Source: Hyphomicrobium sp. (GTDB lineage Bacteria; Pseudomonadota; Alphaproteobacteria; Rhizobiales; Hyphomicrobiaceae). Taken from it: 36,202 bases of DNA. Below the pieces are notes generated by a model, which made no database searches, was not told where the DNA came from, and saw only the letters and a program-made list of their open reading frames with translations. The stretch covers positions 1 to 36,202 of the forward strand of contig JANXVY010000048.1 in the NCBI GenBank assembly GCA_025351425.1. Reading direction: 5' to 3'. Shown in pieces: positions 6,835 to 15,029 of this stretch (its first letter is position 1; every line of letters starts with the position of its first letter). A program made the position numbers and the translations under genes.

Positions 6835-8067
6835 ATGGATTACGGCCAGTATTTCGAAGCTGCCCTTGATGCGATCCGCCGTGAAGGCCGCTACCGCGTG
6901 TTTACCGACATCCGTCGCCAGCAGGGCGCGTTCCCCAGCGGCGAGCAGGTGCTCGTAGGCGGCGTGCGCCCCATCACCGTTTGGTGCTCCAACGATTATC
7001 TCGGCATGGGCCAGCACCCGGCCGTTCTCGCCGCCATGCATGAAGCCGTCGACACTGTGGGCGCCGGCTCCGGCGGAACCCGCAATATCTCCGGCACCAC
7101 CCATTATCACGTGGCGCTCGAAGCCGAGATTGCCGATCTTCATGGCAAGGAATCGGCGCTTCTTTTCACCTCGGCTTACGTCGCCAACGATGCGACGCTT
7201 TCTACTCTCGTCAAGCTGATGCCCGGCACGATCATTTTCTCCGACGAGAAAAACCACGCCTCCATGATCGAGGGCATCCGCCACGGCGGCGGCGAAAAGC
7301 GCATCTTCCGCCACAACGACGTGGCCGATCTCGAAGCCAAGCTGAAAGCCGCCCCCGCCGGCGTGCCCAAGATCATCGCCTTCGAAAGCGTCTACTCGAT
7401 GGACGGGCACATCTCGCCGATCGGCGCGATCTGCGATCTCGCCAAGAAGTACGGTGCCATGACGTACCTCGACGAAGTCCACGCCGTCGGTCTCTACGGC
7501 CCGCGTGGCGGCGGCATCGCCGAGCGCGACGGTGTGATGGACCGCGTCGACATCATCAACGGCACGCTCGCCAAGGGCTTCGGCGTAATGGGCGGCTACA
7601 TCGCGGCCAGCCGCGATTGCTGCGACGCCATTCGCTCCTATGCTGCAGGCTTCATCTTCACGACCTCGGTTGCGCCCGCGATTGCCGCCGGTGCCCTTGC
7701 CAGTATCCGCCACCTCAAGTTGAGCCAGCTTGAGCGCGCCCGCCATCAAGAGCGCGCTGCGACCCTGAAGGCCCGCCTCACCGCAGCCGGTCTGCCGGTG
7801 ATGGCCAACCCCAGCCATATCGTACCCGTGATGGTTGGCGATCCGGTGCACTGCAAGGCGTTGACGGACGCCCTGCTCGATCGCCACGGCATTTACGTGC
7901 AGCCGATCAATTATCCGACCGTCGCCAAGGGCGGCGAACGCATCCGTCTGACGCCTTCGCCCCAGCACACGGACGCCCAGATGAGTGAGCTGGTCGAGGC
8001 CCTCAGCGCCCTTTGGCTCGCGTGCCCCGTTTCCAAGGGTGTCTTGACCAAGCTCGCCGCCGAATAG
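6835..8067 (+). CDS. hemA: 5-aminolevulinate synthase
   Basis: A 410-residue PLP enzyme of the alpha-oxoamine synthase family. It condenses glycine and succinyl-CoA to 5-aminolevulinate, the first tetrapyrrole step in alphaproteobacteria (C4 route). Visible features are [20 protein letters not shown] at the N-terminus, the Gly-rich [17 protein letters not shown] segment, [17 protein letters not shown] with the PLP-ring Asp and His, and [15 protein letters not shown] with the PLP lysine at residue 247. The length fits the family (about 400-410). The frame extends to 6802, but homology and a GGGAG ribosome site support ATG 6835. It precedes glyA, whose product interconverts serine and glycine, the HemA substrate. 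Oxygen regulation is suggested by the upstream FNR/FixK-like site. Confidence 0.97.
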   Translation: MDYGQYFEAALDAIRREGRYRVFTDIRRQQGAFPSGEQVLVGGVRPITVWCSNDYLGMGQHPAVLAAMHEAVDTVGAGSGGTRNISGTTHYHVALEAEIADLHGKESALLFTSAYVANDATLSTLVKLMPGTIIFSDEKNHASMIEGIRHGGGEKRIFRHNDVADLEAKLKAAPAGVPKIIAFESVYSMDGHISPIGAICDLAKKYGAMTYLDEVHAVGLYGPRGGGIAERDGVMDRVDIINGTLAKGFGVMGGYIAASRDCCDAIRSYAAGFIFTTSVAPAIAAGALASIRHLKLSQLERARHQERAATLKARLTAAGLPVMANPSHIVPVMVGDPVHCKALTDALLDRHGIYVQPINYPTVAKGGERIRLTPSPQHTDAQMSELVEALSALWLACPVSKGVLTKLAAE

Positions 8068-8105
8068 AATTCGTTGGCAGTGTCTTTAATCGGCTCCTCA
8101 TCCCC

Positions 8106-8219
8106 ATGTGCCGCCCGCTGTTTCGCAGGCGCATATCTTCACTTTGGTTAGTGGTCTGTCTATCCCTTCGGGTAGGTCGCGGGAGTGGGTTTTGATGACC
8201 GTGGCGTGTAGCCAAAGTG
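8106..8219 (+). ncRNA. Candidate structured RNA between hemA and glyA
   Basis: Two phased stem-loops fill part of the 300-nt gap. ATGTGCC (8106-8112) pairs with GGCGCAT (8128-8134). A larger domain is closed by the perfect 8-bp stem CACTTTGG (8140-8147) with CCAAAGTG (8212-8219) and contains an inner hairpin, CTATCC-CTTC-GGGTAG, near its 5' side. Downstream, at 8258-8267, GACTATAGTC is a perfect 10-bp palindrome. There is no T-tract terminator. It could be a glyA leader, a small RNA such as a 6S-like RNA, or chance folding. I do not recognise a named riboswitch. Confidence 0.35.
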
Positions 8220-8367
8220 CCGCGCATCCGTCGCGCTTTTCAGCACGTTCGAAATGAGACTATAGTCGAAACTTGCTCAAGCGTGCACGGGCGGGGGATA
8301 TGCTCCTGCCTGGCGCGCAAAAAAAGTTCAACGCTCGCTCAAACCCCAAGGTCCAGGAAACGTCCCG

Positions 8368-9672
8368 ATGCAAGACAATGCGGCGCACAAGCTCCAAGGT
8401 ATCAATACGTTCTTTCGCGCAACCCTTGCCGAGAACGACCCCGAAATGGCGTCTGCGATCGCCAAGGAATTCGGCCGCCAGCGGCACGAGATCGAGCTGA
8501 TCGCATCGGAAAACATCGTGTCGAAGGCCGTGCTTGAGGCCGCCGGCAGCGTGCTGACCAACAAATACGCCGAAGGCTATCCCGGCAAGCGCTACTACGG
8601 CGGCTGCCAGTTCGTCGACATCGCGGAGGAACTAGCGATCGAGCGCGCCAAGAAGCTGTTCAACTGCGGCTTCGCCAACGTCCAGCCCAACTCCGGCTCC
8701 CAGGCGAACCAGGGTGTGTTCATGGCGCTTGCCAAGCCCGGCGACACCATCCTCGGCCTCAGCCTTGCTGCCGGCGGTCACTTGACCCACGGCGCACCGG
8801 TCAACCAGTCGGGCAAATGGTTCCACGCCACCCACTATGGCGTCGACCCGGTCACCCACCGCATCCAGATGGACGAAGTCCGCAAGCTCGCCCACGAGCA
8901 CAAGCCGCGCATCATCATCGCAGGCGGCTCGGCCTATCCACGTACGATTGACTTCGCGGCGTTCCGCACCATTGCCGATGAAGTCGGCGCCATCTTCCTC
9001 GTCGACATGGCCCACTTTGCAGGCCTCGTCGCTGCCGGCCTCTACCCGAGCCCGTTCCCGCACGCCCACGTCGTCACCACGACCACGCATAAGACCCTGC
9101 GCGGCCCCCGCGGCGGCATGATCCTGACCAACGACGAAGACATCGCCAAGAAAACCAACTCGGCGATCTTCCCTGGCATCCAGGGCGGTCCGCTGATGCA
9201 CGTGATCGCCGGCAAGGCGGTGGCTTTCGGTGAAGCCCTGAAACCTGATTTTAAGATCTACGCCAAGAACGTGATGGATAACGCCCGCGCCATGGGGGAA
9301 GTTCTGGTCCAGTCGGGTTTCAACCTCGTCTCGGGCGGCACCGACAGCCACCTGATCCTGGTCGACCTGCGCCCCAAGAAGATCACCGGCAACCATTCTG
9401 AAAAGGCGCTCGGCCGCGCCTTCATCACCTGCAACAAGAACGGCATCCCCTTCGACCCGGAAAAGCCGATGGTGACCTCGGGCATCCGCCTCGGCTCGCC
9501 CGCCGGCACCACGCGCGGCTTCGGAGTTGCCGAGTTCCAGCAGATCGGCCACATGATTGCGGAAGTGCTCGACGGCTTGGCCAAGAATGGCGAAGCCGGC
9601 AACGGCGCGGTGGAAGCGGCCGTCAAAGCGAAGGCCATCGCCCTGTGCGATAAGTTCCCGATCTACTCGTGA
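8368..9672 (+). CDS. glyA: Serine hydroxymethyltransferase
   Basis: A 434-residue PLP enzyme of normal length. It converts serine and tetrahydrofolate to glycine and 5,10-methylene-tetrahydrofolate, feeding one-carbon metabolism and glycine for HemA. Diagnostic segments are [66 protein letters not shown] and [14 protein letters not shown] with the PLP lysine at residue 242. C-terminal [17 protein letters not shown] is also conserved. The start has AGGAAACG about 9 nt upstream. It is followed by nrdR, riboflavin genes, nusB and thiL in an order common in alphaproteobacteria. Confidence 0.98.
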   Translation: MQDNAAHKLQGINTFFRATLAENDPEMASAIAKEFGRQRHEIELIASENIVSKAVLEAAGSVLTNKYAEGYPGKRYYGGCQFVDIAEELAIERAKKLFNCGFANVQPNSGSQANQGVFMALAKPGDTILGLSLAAGGHLTHGAPVNQSGKWFHATHYGVDPVTHRIQMDEVRKLAHEHKPRIIIAGGSAYPRTIDFAAFRTIADEVGAIFLVDMAHFAGLVAAGLYPSPFPHAHVVTTTTHKTLRGPRGGMILTNDEDIAKKTNSAIFPGIQGGPLMHVIAGKAVAFGEALKPDFKIYAKNVMDNARAMGEVLVQSGFNLVSGGTDSHLILVDLRPKKITGNHSEKALGRAFITCNKNGIPFDPEKPMVTSGIRLGSPAGTTRGFGVAEFQQIGHMIAEVLDGLAKNGEAGNGAVEAAVKAKAIALCDKFPIYS

Positions 9673-9751
9673 GCTTCAAAGAGAAGTCCGGGGGGGTTGC
9701 CCCTCCCTCGCGATGCGGGGCTACGCCCTGAAGCCCCCGTGTGTTAAGCGA

Positions 9752-9777
9752 GGGGGAACCATTGAGAAGGTTCCCCC
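9752..9777 (+). promoter_or_regulatory. Perfect hairpin abutting the nrdR start codon
   Basis: GGGGGAACC (9752-9760) pairs perfectly with GGTTCCCCC (9769-9777) across the 8-nt loop ATTGAGAA. The ATG of nrdR begins at the next base, and the GAGAAGG ribosome-binding sequence (9764-9770) lies in the loop and the 3' arm. Folding would partly hide the ribosome site. There is no T tract, so termination is less likely than translational control or transcript processing. Confidence 0.6.
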
Positions 9778-10281
9778 ATGCGCTGCCCCTACTGTTCCGG
9801 CGAAAACACCCAGGTGAAAGACAGTCGCCCGACCGAGGAGAACACCTCGATCCGCCGCCGTCGCATCTGCCCCGATTGCGACGGCCGTTTCACCACCTTC
9901 GAGCGCGTTCAGCTGCGCGAAATGACGGTCGTAAAGCGCTCGGGCCGCAAGGTCCCCTTCGAGCGCGACAAGCTCTACAAATCGATCGATATCGCGCTGA
10001 GAAAGCGCCCCGTTGAGCCCGAGCGCATCGAGCGTCTCGTGTCGGGCCTCGTCCGCCGTCTCGAATCGAGTGGCGAAACCGAACTGCCTTCGACGACGAT
10101 CGGCGAAATGGTGATGGATGCCCTACGCGGCCTGGACCCCGTCGCCTATGTCCGCTTCGCTTCGGTCTATCGCGACTTCCGCGACGCCGCCGACTTCCAG
10201 GACGTGCTGGGCGACATCGCCCGCGACGTGGACGCGCCCCGCACGAACATCCCCAACGTCGCCATCACCAAGAAGCATTGA
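9778..10281 (+). CDS. nrdR: Transcriptional repressor NrdR of ribonucleotide reductase genes
   Basis: A 167-residue protein with the two-part NrdR build. The zinc ribbon at residues 1-45 has CPYC at 3-6 and CPDC at the second knuckle ([18 protein letters not shown]). The ATP-cone domain follows, starting [20 protein letters not shown] and ending near [13 protein letters not shown]. NrdR senses ATP/dATP and represses nrd operons by binding NrdR boxes. The start is immediately after a perfect hairpin. It lies between glyA and ribD, its usual alphaproteobacterial neighbours. The C-terminal tail after DVLGDIARD is variable in the family. Confidence 0.97.
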   Translation: MRCPYCSGENTQVKDSRPTEENTSIRRRRICPDCDGRFTTFERVQLREMTVVKRSGRKVPFERDKLYKSIDIALRKRPVEPERIERLVSGLVRRLESSGETELPSTTIGEMVMDALRGLDPVAYVRFASVYRDFRDAADFQDVLGDIARDVDAPRTNIPNVAITKKH

Positions 10282-10324
10282 GGGATGGCAGCAATCAAAC
10301 GCTCATCGCCCCACCCCTGGTTCT

Positions 10325-10363
10325 CGCGTTCCCCCAAAAAGGTAGGGGGTTTGGGGGAACGCG
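10325..10363. repeat. 14-bp perfect inverted repeat between nrdR and ribD
   Basis: CGCGTTCCCCCAAA (10325-10338) and TTTGGGGGAACGCG (10350-10363) are perfect complements around an 11-nt loop. There is no T tract. The core GTTCCCCC/GGGGGAAC is shared with the hairpin at the start of nrdR, so the gene is bracketed by related structures. A smaller hairpin, GACGCT/AGCGTC (10381-10386 with 10401-10406), follows just before ribD. Confidence 0.75.
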
Positions 10364-10423
10364 TCCCCACGGCGGAGCGCGACGCTGGCCTCGCCCGCGA
10401 AGCGTCAATCGCAGGAACCGCCC

Positions 10424-11524
10424 GTGATTGACGACCACCACATGATGGGCATCGCGCTGACGATGGCGCGCCGTGCCCTTGGTCAAGCCGCGCCCAATCC
10501 GGCCGTCGGCGCGGTGCTGGTCGACCCTGCGACCGGGGAAGTCATCGCGCGCGGCAGCACGGCGGCGAGCGGTCGTCCTCACGCGGAAACGGTCGCCGGC
10601 TCGCGCGCCGGACCGCGCGCACGCGGCGCAACGCTGTATGTGACGCTGGAGCCGTGTTCTCACTTTGGCGCGACGCCGCCGTGTGCGGACGCGGTTGTTG
10701 CCGCCGGAATTGCCCGCGTGGTGTGCGCCATCGAGGACCCCGACCCCCGCGTCACCGGCCGCGGCTTGAACCGCTTGCGCGCTGCCGGTATTTCCGTCAC
10801 CCGCGGCGTCCGCGCTGCGGAGGCTGCATGGATCACGCGCGGCCATATCGTGCGCGTGACGGAGCGCCGTCCGTTCGTGCAGTTGAAGCTGGCCCTTCGC
10901 GCCGACGGTAGCGTTCCCTATGCCGAGCATGGCGCGCCAAATTTCGTCACAAGTCCCGAGGCGCGCGCGCTGGGCCATCTGCTGCGCGCCCAAGCTGATG
11001 CTATTCTTGTGGGGCGCGGTACCGTCGCGGCGGACAATCCCGATCTCACCTGCCGCCTGCCGGGCCTTGCTGCACGCTCCCCGCGCCGCATCGTGCTGGC
11101 GAAAGATGGCCTCAATCTCACGGGCACAAAGCTCGGAGCCACCTCGAACCGGGTGCCACTGACGGTTCTCACCGGCCCCGGCGCATCGGCGAACGCGATG
11201 ACGGCCTGCGGCGCGACAGTCGCGACGGTTCCCGTTGTCGGCGACGCGCTGTGGCTGCCGTCGGTCCTTGAAAAGCTGGCGGCCGATGGCGTCACGCGTC
11301 TTCTGGTCGAAGGCGGCCCCGCGATCTGGCGCGCGTTTGCCGAGGCGGGCCTCGTCGATGAAGCCGTGGTCTTCGTTGCGGGCTCAGTGGCCAGGGAACC
11401 CGCGCTCGCCTTTGCGCGCGCTCACATCGGTGCGCTGCCGATGCGGGTCACGTCGCAGCGGCGGGTGGGACCTGACACGGTCATTCGACTAGATGTAAAC
11501 CCAACTGAGGGCTCAAAGGGATGA
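10424..11524 (+). CDS. ribD: Bifunctional diaminohydroxyphosphoribosylaminopyrimidine deaminase / 5-amino-6-ribosylamino-uracil reductase
   Basis: A 366-residue two-domain enzyme carrying out the second and third steps of riboflavin synthesis from GTP. The deaminase domain (residues about 1-145) has the zinc-binding HAETVAG and the PCSHFGATPPCADAV motif. The reductase domain follows from RPFVQLKLALRADG, with ADAILVGRGTVAADNPDLTCR and the C-terminal LLVEGGPAIWRAF. The start is GTG at 10424 with a CAGGAA ribosome site about 8 nt upstream; the internal ATG at 10442 is an alternative that loses six residues. First of the contiguous rib run, 36 nt before ribE. Confidence 0.96.
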   Translation: MIDDHHMMGIALTMARRALGQAAPNPAVGAVLVDPATGEVIARGSTAASGRPHAETVAGSRAGPRARGATLYVTLEPCSHFGATPPCADAVVAAGIARVVCAIEDPDPRVTGRGLNRLRAAGISVTRGVRAAEAAWITRGHIVRVTERRPFVQLKLALRADGSVPYAEHGAPNFVTSPEARALGHLLRAQADAILVGRGTVAADNPDLTCRLPGLAARSPRRIVLAKDGLNLTGTKLGATSNRVPLTVLTGPGASANAMTACGATVATVPVVGDALWLPSVLEKLAADGVTRLLVEGGPAIWRAFAEAGLVDEAVVFVAGSVAREPALAFARAHIGALPMRVTSQRRVGPDTVIRLDVNPTEGSKG

Positions 11525-11560
11525 CTTCCCTGGCCTTCACGACCCTAAGGGACGCCAGAC

Positions 11561-12154
11561 ATGTTCACCGGCATCATCACCGACATCGGCACGCTCGCAT
11601 CCCGCGACGGCGGCCGTTTCATCATCAATGCGTCCTACCCGGCCGCGAGCATCCCGCTCGGCGCCTCGATCTGCTGCGACGGGGTGTGCCTGACGGTCAC
11701 ATCTGTCCAAGCCGCAGGCCCCGGCAGCATCTTCGCAGTCGATGTCTCCAACGAGACGCTGTCGAAGACCGCCCTCGGCGCATGGCAGCCCGGCCAGAAC
11801 ATCAACCTCGAGCGTGCCTTGCGGGCGGGCGACGAACTCGGCGGCCATATCGTCTCGGGCCACGTCGATGGTCTTGCCACCATCGTTGATATCCGGCCAG
11901 ACGGCGAATGCCGCCGCTTCCTGTTCGAGACGCCCAGCCATCTCGCGCCCTATATCGCGCCCAAGGGCTCGGTCGCCCTTGATGGCGCCTCGCTGACTGT
12001 CAACGAAGTCGCAGGCACGCGTTTCGGCGTCAATCTGATCCCACATAGCTTGACCGCGACGACCTGGGGGCGCAAAGCAATCGGGCAATCAATCAACCTC
12101 GAAGTCGATATGTTCGCGCGCTATGTTGCGCGGCTGATGGAGTTTCGCCCGTGA
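11561..12154 (+). CDS. ribE: Riboflavin synthase, alpha subunit type
   Basis: A 197-residue protein with the two tandem lumazine-binding repeats of riboflavin synthase. The first begins [18 protein letters not shown] and contains [11 protein letters not shown]. The second includes [17 protein letters not shown] and [16 protein letters not shown]. It dismutates two 6,7-dimethyl-8-ribityllumazine molecules to riboflavin. Length is normal. The stop codon overlaps the GTG start of the next gene by four bases (GTGA), which implies translational coupling. Confidence 0.97.
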   Translation: MFTGIITDIGTLASRDGGRFIINASYPAASIPLGASICCDGVCLTVTSVQAAGPGSIFAVDVSNETLSKTALGAWQPGQNINLERALRAGDELGGHIVSGHVDGLATIVDIRPDGECRRFLFETPSHLAPYIAPKGSVALDGASLTVNEVAGTRFGVNLIPHSLTATTWGRKAIGQSINLEVDMFARYVARLMEFRP

Positions 12155-13347
12155 CCAAGGGCCTGAATACAGCGTCGCTGGGTGATGGCTCGCCCGGCAA
12201 GGGCAGCTTCCTCTCGTCCACCGACGAAATCGTCGAGGACATGCGCAATGGCCGCATGGTGATCCTCGTCGACGCCGAAGACCGCGAAAACGAGGGCGAC
12301 CTCGTGATCCCGGCGCAGATGGCGACCCCCGACGCAGTGAACTTCATGGCCCGCTATGGTCGCGGCTTGATCTGCCTTACGCTGACGCCGCAGCGCGCCG
12401 CCGAACTGCGGCTTGAATCGATGGTGCGCAAGAATGCCTCGCGCACCGGCACCGCGTTCACTGTCTCGATCGAAGCGAGCGACGGCATCACGACTGGCAT
12501 CTCCGCCCACGATCGCGCACGCACCATCGCAGCCGCGATCGACCAGACCAAGGACCATACTGCGATCGTCTCGCCGGGCCATGTGTTCCCGCTGGTGGCG
12601 CGCGAAGGAGGCGTCCTGATCCGCGCGGGCCATACAGAAGCCTCCATCGATCTGGCGAAGCTCGCCGGTCTTTCGCCTGCAGCCGTCATCTGCGAGATCA
12701 TGAACGACGACGGCACCATGGCGCGGGTGCCCGATCTCATTCCGTTCGCCCTGCAGCACGGCCTGAAAATCGGCACCATTGAAAGCCTGATCGCCTATCG
12801 CCTGAAAAACGACCGGCTGGTGCGCGAGGTGGTTTCGACCCAGGTCGAGAGCGCCCACGGCGGCGCATTCACGCTCAAAGTCTATGAAACAACCACCGTC
12901 GATCTCGCCGAGCATCTGGCGCTGGTCAAGGGCGATGTCACGACGGGCGGCCCGGTTCTGGTGCGCGTTCATGCGGTGAACGCCGCCCGCGACCTGCTGG
13001 GTGTCGGCGGAGGCGGCGAAATATCCGGCGCCATGCGCGCCATCGAGGCCGAGGGCCGCGGAGTTTTGGTGCTGATCCGCGATCTGCGACCGAAGTCGGT
13101 GTCGGATTGGATCAAACGCCGGGCGAGTACGGCAGCAGGCGCGACCGATGAGGCCGCCTCCGGTGGCAGCGCCGAGCGCCGTCAGGTCGAAATCGGGGTC
13201 GGCGCACAGATCCTGCGTGACTTGGGCGTTCGCGATATGACGCTGCTGACCAATTCACCCGCCCACGTATACGTCGGCCTCGAAGGCTTCGGTCTGCGGG
13301 TGACCGGTACGCGCGCCATCGATGTGGGTACGCCCACCATTCGTTAG
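12151..13347 (+). CDS. ribB: 3,4-dihydroxy-2-butanone 4-phosphate synthase with a degenerate GTP cyclohydrolase II-like domain
   Basis: A 398-residue fusion. The N-terminal RibB domain (about residues 20-225) has [38 protein letters not shown] and [16 protein letters not shown], so it should make 3,4-dihydroxy-2-butanone 4-phosphate from ribulose 5-phosphate. The C-terminal part has the RibA outline ([15 protein letters not shown] through DMTLLTNSP), but the zinc cysteines (RVHSEC and RCDCG positions in true RibA) are absent. It therefore should not work as GTP cyclohydrolase II. This form is known in alphaproteobacteria (called RibBX in Bradyrhizobium, from memory). The GTG start at 12151 overlaps the ribE stop. 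A true RibA must be encoded elsewhere. Confidence 0.93.
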   Translation: MTKGLNTASLGDGSPGKGSFLSSTDEIVEDMRNGRMVILVDAEDRENEGDLVIPAQMATPDAVNFMARYGRGLICLTLTPQRAAELRLESMVRKNASRTGTAFTVSIEASDGITTGISAHDRARTIAAAIDQTKDHTAIVSPGHVFPLVAREGGVLIRAGHTEASIDLAKLAGLSPAAVICEIMNDDGTMARVPDLIPFALQHGLKIGTIESLIAYRLKNDRLVREVVSTQVESAHGGAFTLKVYETTTVDLAEHLALVKGDVTTGGPVLVRVHAVNAARDLLGVGGGGEISGAMRAIEAEGRGVLVLIRDLRPKSVSDWIKRRASTAAGATDEAASGGSAERRQVEIGVGAQILRDLGVRDMTLLTNSPAHVYVGLEGFGLRVTGTRAIDVGTPTIR

Positions 13348-13357
13348 GAATTTCAAG

Positions 13358-13852
13358 ATGGTTCAGAATAAAATCAAGTCTGCGAAACCAACGCCGTTCG
13401 ATGTCGGACCCGATGCGAAGGTCCTGATCATCGAGGCGCGATTCTACGAAGAGGTGGCTGATGAACTCGCCGCCGGCGCCATCGCCGAGCTGGAGGCCCA
13501 TGGCGTCGCCTACGACCGCGTGCCCGTGCCCGGCGCGCTCGAAATTCCGCAAGCCTTGTCCTCGGCTGCTCCCCTGTTTGAGGACGTTTACGTCGGCGCG
13601 ATAGCGCTCGGCTGCGTGATCCGAGGCGAAACGGCGCATTATGATATCGTATGCAACAATGCCAATCATTGGCTCATGGAAGTTGCGATGACGTCCATGA
13701 TCCCGGTCGGCAACGCAATTTTGACGGTGGAGACCATGGAACAGGCATTGGAACGGGCCCGCGGCGGCCGCGACGGTAAGGGCGGAGACGCCGCGCGCGC
13801 GTGTCTGCGCCTCGTCGAAATCGATCGCGCTTTCGCGGTGCAATTCTCGTGA
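13358..13852 (+). CDS. ribH: 6,7-dimethyl-8-ribityllumazine synthase
   Basis: A 164-residue protein of normal length. It joins the ribD product (after dephosphorylation) with 3,4-dihydroxybutanone 4-phosphate to make lumazine, usually in an oligomeric shell. Visible motifs are VPVPGALEIPQAL, YVGAIALGCVIRGETAHYDI with the catalytic His region, and PVGNAILTVETMEQALER. The frame is open from 13322 but inside ribB; ATG 13358 with AGGAA 9 nt upstream is preferred and leaves a 10-nt gap to the previous stop. The stop overlaps the probable GTG start of nusB. Confidence 0.96.
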   Translation: MVQNKIKSAKPTPFDVGPDAKVLIIEARFYEEVADELAAGAIAELEAHGVAYDRVPVPGALEIPQALSSAAPLFEDVYVGAIALGCVIRGETAHYDIVCNNANHWLMEVAMTSMIPVGNAILTVETMEQALERARGGRDGKGGDAARACLRLVEIDRAFAVQFS

Positions 13853-14382
13853 CCCCGCCCCGCACCAGCCAGCCACCAATGCCACGGCCGCGCTCGATCG
13901 CGCGCACCGCAGCGGTACAGGCGCTTTACCAGATGGATATGGCCGGTACTGACCTCAATCAGGTCATCGCCGAGTTCCAGCGCGACCGCTTTGCGCCGGA
14001 AACCGTGGCCGTCGCCGGCGATGGCCGTCATGAGGTCGACCCGGAAGAAAAGGCCGAGGGCGCAGACGCCCAGTTCTTCTCCGATATTCTGCGCGGCGTC
14101 GTGCGCCGTCAACGCGACATCGATCCGATGATCGATCTGCAACTCGCAGAAGGCTGGCGGCTCATCCGCGTCGACAGCATTTTGCGCGCGATCCTGCGCG
14201 CCGGAGTGTTCGAGCTGATCGAGCGGCCCGACGTTCCCGCCCGTGTCGCCATCAACGAATACATCAACGTGGCGCACGCGTTTTTCGATGCCGAAGAGCC
14301 GCGCGTCGTCAATGGCGTGCTCGACAAGATTGCCCGCAAGGTTCGCGGTCCCGACATCCCGACCGGCCCCAGGAAGACTTGA
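13849..14382 (+). CDS. nusB: Transcription antitermination factor NusB
   Basis: A 177-residue all-helical RNA-binding protein of the NusB family, which works with NusE (S10) in rRNA antitermination. Diagnostic segments are RSIARTAAVQALYQMDMAG at the N-terminus, and WRLIRVDSILRAILRAGVFEL and VAINEYINVAHAFFDAEEP in the C-terminal half. Two starts are possible: GTG 13849, whose GTGA overlaps the ribH stop and implies coupling, or ATG 13879 (MPRPRSIARTA), where homology begins. I annotate the longer. The ribH-nusB pairing is widespread in bacteria. Confidence 0.95.
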   Translation: MTPPRTSQPPMPRPRSIARTAAVQALYQMDMAGTDLNQVIAEFQRDRFAPETVAVAGDGRHEVDPEEKAEGADAQFFSDILRGVVRRQRDIDPMIDLQLAEGWRLIRVDSILRAILRAGVFELIERPDVPARVAINEYINVAHAFFDAEEPRVVNGVLDKIARKVRGPDIPTGPRKT

Positions 14383-14596
14383 GCGGCCGTCTGATGCGGC
14401 TATTCGCAACCCGCGCCCTTTTATGCTGTGATGGGCTCCCCGCGCAGTAACTTCGTCGGGCGTGTTCAAACCCCAGATGCGCCAGCGGGGCGACAGGGTT
14501 CGGTGGACGCAATGCGCACAGACAAAGACCTGGAGCAGCGTGCCGATCCAAATGTATTGGAAAGCGCTCCAGGCCTGTTACCTACCAGAGGCGGCC

Positions 14597-15016
14597 ATGA
14601 ACGAACCCGTTGTGCTCCATCAGCGTATCCACAGCGTCAGCCATTTCCAGGTCTTCCTGATGGACCGCGACGTTTCGGACGGCCATCCCGACTACGGCCA
14701 CGGCAGCTCGCTCGCGACCTTCAGCCCCCACGCGGTTGCGGTCTCGACTGCCTGGGACGACAACGGCACCGTCGAGCCCCACGTCGAGATTATCGTGACA
14801 GGCTTTGGCGCGCCCGCCGAACCAGCCGACGGCCTGAAGCCGGTGGCCGATGGCCAGATCGGCGTTGCTCGTGGCGGCATCCAGGTCGGCAACGCCATCG
14901 CGAACGATCTGCATGCCATCCCGGTCCCGGAAGGCCGTTATGTCGTCACGGTTTATACCGATACGCTGGCCCCCTTCACTGCGCGGCGCGTGCGCTTTCA
15001 CCTGATGCGCCTGTGA
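14597..15016 (+). CDS. Protein of unknown function between nusB and thiL
   Basis: A 139-residue protein starting MNEPVVLHQRIHSVSHFQVF, with an AGAGG ribosome site 7 nt before the ATG. I do not recognise a family. It has no signal peptide or membrane segment and looks globular, with alternating beta-like segments (VEPHVEIIVTG, GRYVVTVYTDT, RRVRFHLM). The frame stays open upstream to 14462, but that part has an unlike composition (Trp/Gln/Cys-rich) and no ribosome site. The stop is 13 nt before the GTG of thiL, so it is likely translated within the same transcript. An overlapping longer frame (14428-15033) is Arg/Pro-rich and looks like a shadow. Confidence 0.72.
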   Translation: MNEPVVLHQRIHSVSHFQVFLMDRDVSDGHPDYGHGSSLATFSPHAVAVSTAWDDNGTVEPHVEIIVTGFGAPAEPADGLKPVADGQIGVARGGIQVGNAIANDLHAIPVPEGRYVVTVYTDTLAPFTARRVRFHLMRL

Positions 15017-15029
15017 TGGGGCGTGCGTC

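Noticed and set aside
6586-7968. 460-codon minus-strand open frame over hemA
   Set aside because: Antisense shadow of 5-aminolevulinate synthase; Gly/His/Ala-rich with no motif or ribosome site.
8106-8367. 6S RNA or a named riboswitch before glyA
   Set aside because: The fold is suggestive but I could not match a 6S closing stem plus central bubble, nor SAM-II, glycine or folate riboswitch cores, so only a candidate structured RNA is listed.
10282-10423. FMN riboswitch ahead of the riboflavin genes
   Set aside because: No RFN-element sequence blocks are present before ribD, or before ribB and ribH; only simple hairpins are seen.
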